From contig RFTM01000057.1 in the NCBI GenBank assembly GCA_009923475.1, forward strand, positions 1 through 8,524: DNA of 8,524 nucleotides. Reading direction: 5' to 3'. Below the pieces are notes generated by a model. That model was given only the letters and a program-made list of their open reading frames with translations, ran no database searches and was not told where the DNA came from. The translations under genes were made by a program, and so were the position numbers. This document shows, piece by piece, positions 1 through 5,701 of this stretch; the first letter of the stretch is position 1; every line of letters begins with the position of its first letter. Origin of the DNA: Gammaproteobacteria bacterium (GTDB lineage Bacteria; Pseudomonadota; Gammaproteobacteria; Steroidobacterales; Steroidobacteraceae).

Positions 1-1
1 G

Positions 2-211
2 CCGTTCCTGTTCGCCACCGGCGCGGGCGCGGAGCAGCGCGAGCCGATCGGCGTCGTGGTGTTCTACGGCACGCTCGTCTCCGTGATCCTCACGCTGCTG
101 GTGGTGCCCGCCGTGTACTCGCTGGTGGCGCGGCGCACGCGCCCCGGCCAACACACCTCGAAGCTCGTCGACCGCATGCTCGGCGGGTCCGGCGAACCGG
201 CGGGCGGCTGA
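2..211 (+). CDS. RND efflux transporter, HAE1/AcrB type, C-terminal fragment (5' end outside window)
   Basis: The open frame runs in from the left edge and ends at TGA 209-211, giving the last 69 residues. It begins PFLFATGAGAEQREPIG and continues into one strongly hydrophobic segment (roughly residues 17-41, containing VILTLLVVPAVYSL), followed by a short basic and Gly-rich cytoplasmic tail. The GAG...E...R.PIG(V) turn and the final LTLLVVPA(V/L)Y helix are the hallmark end of TM11-TM12 in inner-membrane RND pumps of the HAE1 family, which export drugs or toxic compounds by proton antiport as trimers. Such genes usually follow a periplasmic adaptor gene, which would lie to the left. The substrate cannot be told from the tail. 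The gene converges on the Anbu gene with 2 bp between the stop codons. Family assignment is secure; subfamily is not. Confidence 0.85.
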   Translation, partial: PFLFATGAGAEQREPIGVVVFYGTLVSVILTLLVVPAVYSLVARRTRPGQHTSKLVDRMLGGSGEPAGG

Positions 212-213
212 CG

Positions 214-939
214 CTAGATCGTCGGGTTCGGCAGCGCGTGGAACGCGTGCCGCAGGCTCTCGCCCCAGGCCGAGCGGATCATCCGGAAGTACTCGTCGTC
301 CGCCGCGATGCGGCGGTGCGTCTGCACCCGCAGCGCGTCGCGCCGCAGGCACAGCAGGTCGAGCGGCGCGCCGACGCTGAGGTTCGAGCGGATGGTCGAA
401 TCCATCGAGATGAGCGCGCACTTGGTCGCCTCGGCGAGGCTCGATGAGCGGGTGATCACCCGGTCGAGGATGGGCTTGCCGTACTTGGCCTCGCCGATCT
501 GGAAGTACGGCGTGTCCTCGGTGGCCTCGATGAAGTTGCCGGCGGAATAGATGTTGAAGAGGCGCGGCAGCTCGCCGCGGATCTGTCCGCCGAGGATGAA
601 CGACGCGTTGAACTCGATGCCGTGGTCCTTGAACGCCGCGGCGTCGCGCTGGTGCACCGTGCGCAGCGCCTCGCCCACCAGCACCGCGGCCTCGAACATG
701 TTCGGCGCGGTGTGGACGCTGTCGGCGTGCGGGTCGACGGCCGCCTCGTGCAGCAGGTGCGCCACGGCCTGCGAGACCGCGAGGTTGCCCGCGGTCATCA
801 GCACGAGCACGCGGTCGCCCGCGCGCTCGAAGACGTGCATCTTGCGGAAGGTGTTGATCTGGTCGACCCCCGCGTTGGTGCGGGAGTCGGCGAGGAACAC
901 CATGCCGGTGTCGAGCAGGGTCGCGACGCAGTAGGTCAT
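214..939 (-). CDS. Anbu: proteasome-like Ntn-hydrolase peptidase (ancestral beta subunit)
   Basis: The product is 241 aa and begins MTYCVATLLDTGMVFLADSR, the characteristic start of the Anbu family (predicted proteasome-type protease, COG3484-like). Removal of Met exposes Thr as the N-terminal nucleophile without a propeptide. In mature numbering Asp17 (LADSR) and Lys32 (FRKM) fit the Thr/Asp/Lys site of proteasome beta subunits. Further family signals are TAGN near residue 50, FILGGQ at 114-119, the LFNIYSAGNFIEAT block near 127-140, and SMDSTIRSN followed by GAPLDLL near 178-195. The length is usual for Anbu. Known Anbu proteins assemble from a single subunit type into open or helical rings in the cytoplasm; peptidase activity has been hard to demonstrate. 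It is the last gene of the ATP-grasp/alpha-E/transglutaminase operon, 9 nt after the preceding stop. I see no clear Shine-Dalgarno in that gap, so translation may depend on coupling. Confidence 0.93.
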   Translation of the reverse strand: MTYCVATLLDTGMVFLADSRTNAGVDQINTFRKMHVFERAGDRVLVLMTAGNLAVSQAVAHLLHEAAVDPHADSVHTAPNMFEAAVLVGEALRTVHQRDAAAFKDHGIEFNASFILGGQIRGELPRLFNIYSAGNFIEATEDTPYFQIGEAKYGKPILDRVITRSSSLAEATKCALISMDSTIRSNLSVGAPLDLLCLRRDALRVQTHRRIAADDEYFRMIRSAWGESLRHAFHALPNPTI

Positions 940-948
940 GGCGGGATT

Positions 949-1809
949 CTACTGCTGCGCCTGCCGCTGCTGCAGGAGGCGGGGCCGCGTCGCCGCGCTG
1001 CGGCGGCCGCCGTCCGTGCCGCTCGTGACGGCGACGCTCGCCTCCATGGTCTCCGCCCCGCCGCCGCGGCGGATGCCGCGCACGGGGCAGGCGTCGAGGT
1101 AGTCGCGGCCGACCGCGATGCGGCAATGGTGCGCGCCGCCCGGACGCCCGTTGGTGACGTCGAAGGCATGCCAGCAGGACTCGCCCTCCAACCACACATC
1201 GACCCAGGCATGGCTCGCGATGTGGTCGTCGCGGTCGGTGAGCAGGTAGCCGCTGACGTACCGCGCCGGCACGCCGAGCGCGCGGCAACAGGCGATCATC
1301 ACCTGCGCGTGGTCCTGGCAGACGCCGCGGCCGAGCGCGAAGGCGTGCGAGGCCGTGTCCGACACCGCCGTGACGCCGGGGACGTACTCCATCGCCTCGC
1401 GCACGGCCTGCGCGAGCCGCAGCACGTCGTCACGCCCGGGCGCGCGCGCGCCGTGCTGCAGCGCGAAGGCGCGCAGCGCATCGTCCGCGGCGGTGAGGCG
1501 CGTCTCGGGCAGGTAGACCAGCGGCGACAGGCGGCCGCGGTCGGAGCTCACGGCCCCGGTCACCGCCTCGGTCTCGACCACGCCCGCGACCGAGATGCGG
1601 ATCTCCTCGTGCGGCTCGTCGAGGGTCAGCAGGTGCATCACGTTGCCGTGCGCGTCCACCTGCTGCGACCGGCGGCCCGGCGCCTGCAGGTCCCAGGACA
1701 GCACGCGCTGCCCGGCCTCGGTGCGCGGCGTGAGGCGCAGGCTCTGCACGCTGTGGCGCGCAGGCCGGTCGTACCGGTAGACGGTGTCGTGGCGGATGTG
1801 CAGCAGCAT
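949..1809 (-). CDS. Transglutaminase-like cysteine protease (bacterial N-terminal region type)
   Basis: The product is 286 aa and starts MLLHIRHDTVYRYDRP, the typical opening of the bacterial transglutaminase-like N-terminal beta domain (about residues 1-100). A transglutaminase core follows (about 110-245). The catalytic triad is visible: Cys164 in GRGVCQDHA, His200 in SHAWVDVW and Asp217 in FDVTNG. No signal peptide is seen, so a cytoplasmic location is inferred. Members of this group are thought to be papain-fold peptidases or amidases rather than true protein crosslinkers. The ATG at 1809 shares its A with the TGA of the upstream alpha-E gene (TGATG). A GGAGG at 1820-1824 lies 10 nt upstream, which supports this start over the longer in-frame extension that overlaps alpha-E. 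The last ~35 residues are low-complexity (Thr, Gly, Arg, Gln) and probably disordered. Anbu begins 9 nt after the stop. Confidence 0.93.
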   Translation of the reverse strand: MLLHIRHDTVYRYDRPARHSVQSLRLTPRTEAGQRVLSWDLQAPGRRSQQVDAHGNVMHLLTLDEPHEEIRISVAGVVETEAVTGAVSSDRGRLSPLVYLPETRLTAADDALRAFALQHGARAPGRDDVLRLAQAVREAMEYVPGVTAVSDTASHAFALGRGVCQDHAQVMIACCRALGVPARYVSGYLLTDRDDHIASHAWVDVWLEGESCWHAFDVTNGRPGGAHHCRIAVGRDYLDACPVRGIRRGGGAETMEASVAVTSGTDGGRRSAATRPRLLQQRQAQQ

Positions 1810-2759
1810 CAGGCCGAGGCCTCCGACACGAGGAAGTCGTCCGCGATGCGCGCGCCGAGGTCGGCCGTGCCGGCGAGGAAACGGGAGAGGTGTTCGCGCA
1901 GGCCGCGGGCGATGGCGTCGTCGATGCGGCCGTACTGCAGGCCGGCGTGCAGCTCGCCCGCGCGCCGCAGCGTCTCGGCCGAGCGGTCGTTGGCGACCCG
2001 CTCGAGCGTGGCGTGCACGCGCGCCATGCAGTGGCGCAGCGAACGCGGCATCGCCTCGCGCAGCACCAGCAGCTCGGCGACGCGGCGCGGCGTGATCAGG
2101 TCGCGGTAGACCTTGCGGTAGATCTCGAACGCCGACACCGAGCGCAGCAGCGCGCTCCACTCGTAATAGTCGCCGGCCTCGTCGGCGCGCGCGGCGTCGT
2201 CGGCGAGCAGCAGGAAGCGCGCGTCGAGGATGCGCGCGGTGTTGTCGGCGCGCTCGAGGTAGGTGCCGAGCCAGGTGAACTCGAGGGCATCGTCGGCGAG
2301 CATGGTGCCCTGGATGACGCCGCGCGCGAGGTGCGAGCGGAACTTGACCCATTCGAAGAAGTCGCCCGGCGCGCCGGTCGTGACCGCGTCCGGACGGAAG
2401 CGGCGGAACTCGAGCCAGGTGGCGTTGAGCGTCTCCCAGGCCTCGGAGGTGAGCGTGCCGCGCACCGCGTGCGCGTTCTCGCGGGCGAGCCCGAGGCACT
2501 GGCCGATGCTGCCCGGGTTGCCGCGCTCGAAGGACAGCCAGTCGATGGCGGCGGCCTGGGTCACCGCACCCCGCGCCGCGAGGAACGGCTCGAGCTGGCC
2601 GACCGTCTCGAGCGTCGAGCTCCAGCGGCGGCGCACCGTGTCCTCGTCGCTGCGCAGCAGCGTCATGCGGCAGTTGACGTCGAGCATGCGCGCCAGGTTC
2701 TCGGCGCGCTCGGTGTAGCGCGCCATCCAGTAGAGATGGTCGGCGACGCGGCTCAGCAT
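1809..2759 (-). CDS. Alpha-E domain protein
   Basis: The product is 316 aa, predicted almost entirely helical, with no signal peptide or membrane segment. It opens [20 protein letters not shown], the diagnostic start of the alpha-E family (formerly DUF403). A second copy of the family motif occurs as FTWLGTYLERADNTARILDA (about 161-180), so ERAENLAR (17-24) and ERADNTAR (169-176) form an internal duplication. The biochemical role is unknown. The family is nearly always encoded beside a circularly permuted ATP-grasp and a transglutaminase, and a scaffold or active partner of the ligase is the usual proposal. The ATG at 2759 overlaps the stop of the ATP-grasp gene as TGATG, and GAGGGA at 2766-2771 is a well-placed ribosome site. 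The stop overlaps the transglutaminase start in the same way. The longer upstream frame overlapping the ATP-grasp gene is Arg/Ala-rich shadow. Confidence 0.93.
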   Translation of the reverse strand: MLSRVADHLYWMARYTERAENLARMLDVNCRMTLLRSDEDTVRRRWSSTLETVGQLEPFLAARGAVTQAAAIDWLSFERGNPGSIGQCLGLARENAHAVRGTLTSEAWETLNATWLEFRRFRPDAVTTGAPGDFFEWVKFRSHLARGVIQGTMLADDALEFTWLGTYLERADNTARILDARFLLLADDAARADEAGDYYEWSALLRSVSAFEIYRKVYRDLITPRRVAELLVLREAMPRSLRHCMARVHATLERVANDRSAETLRRAGELHAGLQYGRIDDAIARGLREHLSRFLAGTADLGARIADDFLVSEASA

Positions 2760-4186
2760 CAGGCGTCCCTCGCCTCGAGCACCCAGGTGTCCTTGGTGCC
2801 GCCGCCCTGCGACGAGTTGACGACCAGCGAACCTTCGCGCAGCGCGACGCGGGTCAGGCCGCCGGGCACCATCACCACGTCGCGCCCCGACAGCACGAAC
2901 GGCCGCAGGTCGACATGGCGCGGTGCGAGCCCGGATTCGACGAAGGTGGGGCAGGTGGAGAGCGAGAGCGTCGGCTGCGCGATGTAGCGTGCGGGGTCGG
3001 CGACGATGCGCGCGCGGAAGGCCTCGATCTCGGCGCGCGAGGCGCGCGGGCCGATGAGCATGCCGTAGCCGCCGGCGCCATGGACCTCCTTCACCACCAG
3101 CTCTTCGAGGTGCGCGAGCGCGTAGGCGAGGTCCTCGTCGCGGCGCAGCACCCAGGTGGGCACGTTGGCCAGCACCGGTTCCTCGCCGAGATAGAACCGG
3201 ATCATGTCCGGCACGTACGGATAGGTGGACTTGTCGTCCGCGATGCCCGTGCCCACGGCGTTGCAGATCGCGACGCGGCCCTCGCGGTAGGCGGTCAGCA
3301 GGCCCGGCACGCCCAGCATCGAATCCGGGCGGAACGCCAGCGGGTCGAGGAAGTCGTCGTCGATGCGGCGGTAGATCACGTCGACCCGGCGCGGACCCTG
3401 CGTGGTGCGCATGAAGACCTCGCCTTCGTCCACCAGCAGGTCCTGGCCCTCGACGAGCTCGATGCCCATCTGCTGCGCGAGGAACGCGTGCTCGAAGTAC
3501 GCGCTGTTGTGCGCGCCGGGCGTGAGCAGCACCACCGTGGGGTCGCGCACGCCCGCGGGCGCGACGCTGCGCAGCGTCTCGAGCAGCAGGTCGGGGTAAT
3601 GCTCGACCGGCGACACGGCACAGCGCGCGAACAGCTCGGGGAAGAGCCGCATCATGGCCTTGCGGTCCTCGAGCATGTAGGACACGCCCGACGGCACGCG
3701 CAGGTTGTCCTCGAGCACGTAGTACTCGCCCTCGCCCGCGCGCACGAGGTCGACGCCGGCGATGTGCGCGTAGACGTCCATCGGCAGGTCGATGCCCTGC
3801 ATCTCGGGCCGGTACTGGGTGTTGCAGAGGATCTGCCCGGCCGGGATGCGCCCCGCGCGCAGGATCTCCTGGTCGTGGTAGACGTCGTGCAGGAAGGCGT
3901 TGAGCGCGGTGACGCGCTGGCGCAGCCCGCGCTGCAGCATGTCCCATTCGGCGGACGGGATGATGCGCGGCACGATGTCGAAGGGGATCAGGCGCTCGGT
4001 GCCGGTCTCGTCGCCGTACACCGCGAAGGTGATGCCGGCGCGGCGGAACAGCAGGTCGGCCTCGGCGCGCTTCTCGCGGATGCGCTCGGGCGGCACGCCC
4101 GCGAGCCAGTCGGCGTAGGTGCGGTAATGCGCGCGCACGGGCCCGCCGTCCGCATGCATCTCGTCAAAGATCCGCGTTGCCGCCAT
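2759..4186 (-). CDS. Circularly permuted ATP-grasp protein, type 2 (probable amide-bond ligase)
   Basis: The product is 475 aa, the usual length of the circularly permuted ATP-grasp group formerly called DUF404/DUF407. Conserved blocks in order are [17 protein letters not shown] (159-175), [17 protein letters not shown] (221-237), [14 protein letters not shown] (270-283), [19 protein letters not shown] (309-327), the glycine-rich [11 protein letters not shown] (366-376) expected to cover ATP phosphates, HVDLRPFV (424-431), and [13 protein letters not shown] near the C-terminus. ATP-grasp enzymes activate a carboxylate as acyl phosphate and join it to an amine; the substrate of this family is not established. 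No signal peptide is seen. It is the first gene of the four-gene operon. The chosen ATG has GGGAGG (4191-4196) 4 nt upstream, and the [10 protein letters not shown] start fits the family. The next gene overlaps the stop by 1 nt (TGATG), implying coupled synthesis with alpha-E. Confidence 0.93.
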   Translation of the reverse strand: MAATRIFDEMHADGGPVRAHYRTYADWLAGVPPERIREKRAEADLLFRRAGITFAVYGDETGTERLIPFDIVPRIIPSAEWDMLQRGLRQRVTALNAFLHDVYHDQEILRAGRIPAGQILCNTQYRPEMQGIDLPMDVYAHIAGVDLVRAGEGEYYVLEDNLRVPSGVSYMLEDRKAMMRLFPELFARCAVSPVEHYPDLLLETLRSVAPAGVRDPTVVLLTPGAHNSAYFEHAFLAQQMGIELVEGQDLLVDEGEVFMRTTQGPRRVDVIYRRIDDDFLDPLAFRPDSMLGVPGLLTAYREGRVAICNAVGTGIADDKSTYPYVPDMIRFYLGEEPVLANVPTWVLRRDEDLAYALAHLEELVVKEVHGAGGYGMLIGPRASRAEIEAFRARIVADPARYIAQPTLSLSTCPTFVESGLAPRHVDLRPFVLSGRDVVMVPGGLTRVALREGSLVVNSSQGGGTKDTWVLEARDA

Positions 4187-4190
4187 TGCG

Positions 4191-4196
4191 CCTCCC
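4191..4196 (-). promoter_or_regulatory. Ribosome binding site of the ATP-grasp gene
   Basis: On the minus strand GGGAGG lies 4 nt before the ATG at 4186. It is the strongest translation signal at the head of the operon and decides the start, because no other ATG upstream in this frame is as well placed. Confidence 0.7.
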
Positions 4197-4227
4197 GCGG
4201 TCGATGATAACCGAGGGCAAGCGCCAT

Positions 4228-4249
4228 CAGGCCCGATGCAGCGGGCCTG
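4228..4249. other. Perfect stem-loop in the yciI to ATP-grasp gap (8-bp stem, 6-nt loop)
   Basis: CAGGCCCG (4228-4235) pairs with CGGGCCTG (4242-4249) around the loop ATGCAG. It lies 45 nt past the yciI stop and about 40 nt before the ATP-grasp start. No T-run follows on either strand, so it is not a textbook intrinsic terminator. It may be a weak or Rho-assisted terminator for yciI, an mRNA processing structure, or part of the operon's 5' leader. Confidence 0.5.
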
Positions 4250-4265
4250 CGCGACGGACCGCGCG

Positions 4266-4286
4266 GGCGCACCAGAACGGTGCGCC
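4266..4286. other. Perfect stem-loop just downstream of the yciI stop (8-bp stem, 5-nt loop)
   Basis: GGCGCACC (4266-4273) pairs with GGTGCGCC (4279-4286) around AGAAC. In the minus direction it starts 7 nt after the yciI stop codon, the usual place for a terminator, but no T-tract follows. With the hairpin at 4228-4249 it makes a tandem pair that may end or attenuate transcription between yciI and the ATP-grasp operon. Confidence 0.5.
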
Positions 4287-4293
4287 GCTCAGG

Positions 4294-4617
4294 TCACCAG
4301 ATCTTGCCGCCGATGTACTTGCCGGCCGCCGGCAAGTGCGGGAAGTACTCCACCGACGCGAACGCGCCTTGCGCGAAGTACGGGTCGTTCTCGATGATCT
4401 CCCGCGCGCGCGCGAGGCTGCGCGTGGCGAGGCAATAGAGGCTGCCCACCGGCGGACCGCCGGCCTCGTCGTAGAGCGGCCCGGCGACGTTCAGCTCCTC
4501 GAGCACCGTCTCGATGTAGGCCATGTGCTCGGGCGTGGACTCGGCGCGCACCGTGGCGCCCTTCGGGCCGTCGCGGCAGACGACGACGTAGGCGGTTTTC
4601 TCGAAGCGGGAAGACAT
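4294..4617 (-). CDS. YciI-like (YCII domain) small protein
   Basis: The product is 107 aa of the dimeric alpha-beta barrel YCII family. It opens with a basic leader and the strand KTAYVVVCRDGP (7-18). An RAESTPEHMAYI block with His31 follows, then AGPLYDEAGGPPVGSLYCLA (45-64), the helix SLARAREIIENDPYFAQGAF, and a last strand VEYFPH. His31 and Asp50 are candidates for the conserved polar pair of the family pocket. YciI proteins are small cytoplasmic enzymes or binding proteins of mostly unknown reaction, some resembling muconolactone isomerases. Start ATG 4617 has AAAGGAG (4627-4633) 9 nt upstream. It is divergent from oxyR across 187 bp and precedes the ATP-grasp operon on the same strand by about 107 bp, so cotranscription is possible but two stem-loops intervene. 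Substrate unknown. Confidence 0.88.
   Translation of the reverse strand: MSSRFEKTAYVVVCRDGPKGATVRAESTPEHMAYIETVLEELNVAGPLYDEAGGPPVGSLYCLATRSLARAREIIENDPYFAQGAFASVEYFPHLPAAGKYIGGKIW
4317..4337. repeat. Inverted repeat inside the 3' end of yciI (9-bp stem, 3-nt loop)
   Basis: ACTTGCCGG (4317-4325) pairs perfectly with CCGGCAAGT (4329-4337) around CCG. It lies in the codons for LPAAGKY near the protein's C-terminus. The pairing is strong and would fold in yciI mRNA close to the stop codon. It may be chance in GC-rich sequence, or contribute to transcript 3' stability with the two downstream hairpins. Confidence 0.4.
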
Positions 4618-4626
4618 GGCGGACGG

Positions 4627-4633
4627 CTCCTTT
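4627..4633 (-). promoter_or_regulatory. Ribosome binding site of yciI
   Basis: AAAGGAG on the minus strand, 9 nt before the ATG at 4617. It is a near-ideal Shine-Dalgarno and fixes the start. Confidence 0.75.
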
Positions 4634-4720
4634 GAGGTCGCGGAGGTCGGGGATCGGGGGTCAGGATACCCGTCCGCCAGCCTTCCCTAAGATCCTGCCC
4701 GCCGCCGCCTCGACACTCCA

Positions 4721-4757
4721 ATCGATTGATGCGATGATTTCGATAGACGGCCTGTAT
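4721..4757. promoter_or_regulatory. Candidate OxyR / LysR-type operator in the yciI-oxyR divergent region
   Basis: Four tetranucleotides sit at exact 11-bp steps: ATCG (4721), CGAT (4732), ATAG (4743) and GTAT (4754). This reproduces the spacing of the known OxyR pattern ATAG-N7-CTAT-N7-ATAG-N7-CTAT, with 13 of 16 core bases matching. The first half, ATCG-N7-CGAT, is also a LysR-type T-N11-A palindrome. It lies 48-84 bp before the oxyR start and about 105-140 bp before yciI. It is therefore placed for OxyR autoregulation and possibly for yciI control. CGAT also recurs every 9 bp (4723, 4732, 4741), which could be chance. No convincing -35/-10 pair was recognised. Confidence 0.45.
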
Positions 4758-4793
4758 GGCCCTCCCGGCGGCCAGCCCGCCCCGACCCGCGGC

Positions 4794-4800
4794 AAGGAGG
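4794..4800 (+). promoter_or_regulatory. Ribosome binding site of oxyR
   Basis: AAGGAGG ends 4 nt before GTG 4805. It is a full-strength site and is the reason for accepting the GTG start; no ATG in this frame lies near it. Confidence 0.8.
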
Positions 4801-4804
4801 CCCC

Positions 4805-5701
4805 GTGGCCGACATCAAGCTCAAGGACCTGCGCTACCTCGTCGCCGTCGCCGACACCGGCCATTTCGGCAAGGCCGCCGAGCGCTGCTTCGTCAGCCAG
4901 CCGACGCTGTCGGCGCAGCTGCGCAAGCTCGAGGAGTACCTCGGCGTCGACCTCGTCGAGCGCCAGCCGCGGCAGGCGCTGCTGACGCCCGCAGGCGCCG
5001 AGGTCGTGGCGCGCGCGCGCCTGATCGTGTCGGCCAGCGACGAGGTGGTCGAGATCGCGCGCAGCCACCGCGATCCGCTCGCCGGCAAGCTGCGCGTGGC
5101 GTTCCTTCCCACCATCGGGCCGTACCTGCTGCCGTTCGTCGCGCAGCGCCTGCACAAGGCGCTGCCGCGGCTCGAGCTCATGCTGCACGAGCACCAGACC
5201 GGACCGATGCTCGAGCGGCTGCGCGCGGGCGAGATCGACATGGGCGTGCTCGCTCTGCCCATCGACCTCGACGGCCTGCACGCCGAGCCGCTCTACGACG
5301 AGGCCTTCGTGGTGGCGGTGCCGGCCGGCCACGCGCTCGCCGCCCGCAAGCAGCTGCGCGCCGAGGACCTGCGCGACGCCACGCTGCTGCTGCTCGAGGA
5401 AGGGCACTGCCTGCGCGACCAGGCGCTCGAGGTCTGCAGCCGCGTGCCGGTGAGCGAGAAGCAGGACTTCCGCGGCACCAGCCTCGAGACGCTGCGCCAG
5501 ATGGTGGCGGCGGACGCCGGCATCACGCTGCTGCCCGAGTTCGCGACCCGCGGCGCCTACGCCCAGTCGAGAGGCGTCGCCATCCGGCCGTTCGCGAAGC
5601 CCGTGCCCGTGCGGCGCATCGGCGCGGTCTGGCGCAAGAGCAGCCCGCGCGCCGCGGCGCTGGCCGCGGTCTCGAAGGTCATCGCGGAGCATGCCCGGTG
5701 A
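4805..5701 (+). CDS. oxyR: Hydrogen peroxide-sensing LysR-type regulator OxyR
   Basis: The product is 298 aa (E. coli OxyR 305). Residues 5-65 are the LysR winged helix-turn-helix (LRYLVAVADTGHFGKAAERC then FVSQPTLSAQLRKLEEYLGV). The regulatory domain starts at LRVAFLPTIGPYLLPF (96-111). The redox pair is visible: Cys202 in GHCLRDQ and Cys211 in ALEVC, nine residues apart like Cys199 and Cys208 of E. coli OxyR, which form the activating disulfide on peroxide exposure. TSLETLRQMVAADAGITLLP (225-244) is another strong OxyR signature. The oxidised cytoplasmic tetramer activates catalase, peroxiredoxin and related genes. The GTG start has AAGGAGG 4 nt upstream. A candidate operator sits at 4721-4757. 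The stop overlaps the photolyase start as GTGA, so the two are likely cotranscribed. Confidence 0.95.
   Translation: MADIKLKDLRYLVAVADTGHFGKAAERCFVSQPTLSAQLRKLEEYLGVDLVERQPRQALLTPAGAEVVARARLIVSASDEVVEIARSHRDPLAGKLRVAFLPTIGPYLLPFVAQRLHKALPRLELMLHEHQTGPMLERLRAGEIDMGVLALPIDLDGLHAEPLYDEAFVVAVPAGHALAARKQLRAEDLRDATLLLLEEGHCLRDQALEVCSRVPVSEKQDFRGTSLETLRQMVAADAGITLLPEFATRGAYAQSRGVAIRPFAKPVPVRRIGAVWRKSSPRAAALAAVSKVIAEHAR

Noticed and set aside
622..2109. Plus-strand 495-codon open frame opposite the Anbu and transglutaminase genes
   Set aside because: Composition is Arg/His/Val/Ala-rich with no recognisable motif. It is the antisense shadow typical of very GC-rich coding sequence, and the minus-strand genes carry clear catalytic motifs.
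1809..3947. Possible 712-residue fusion ending in the alpha-E protein
   Set aside because: The first ~395 residues are Arg/Ala/Pro-rich out-of-frame reading of the ATP-grasp gene. The family start [11 protein letters not shown] at 2759 with a ribosome site marks the true gene.
2915..4207. Plus-strand 430-codon open frame opposite the ATP-grasp gene
   Set aside because: Antisense shadow of a strongly conserved gene; no domain motif, ribosome site or sensible composition.
4228..4286. Calling the two stem-loops intrinsic terminators
   Set aside because: Stems are perfect, but neither is followed by a T-run on either strand, so they are listed only as structures.
4321..4333. Simple GCC/GGC repeat at the end of yciI as a mobile-element end
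   Set aside because: No matching inverted copy elsewhere in the window and no transposase; it is explained by the local stem-loop in coding sequence.
4660..4700. A sigma-70 promoter for yciI (TATCCT with CTTAGG about 17 bp upstream on the minus strand)
   Set aside because: The -35 match is too poor to distinguish from background.
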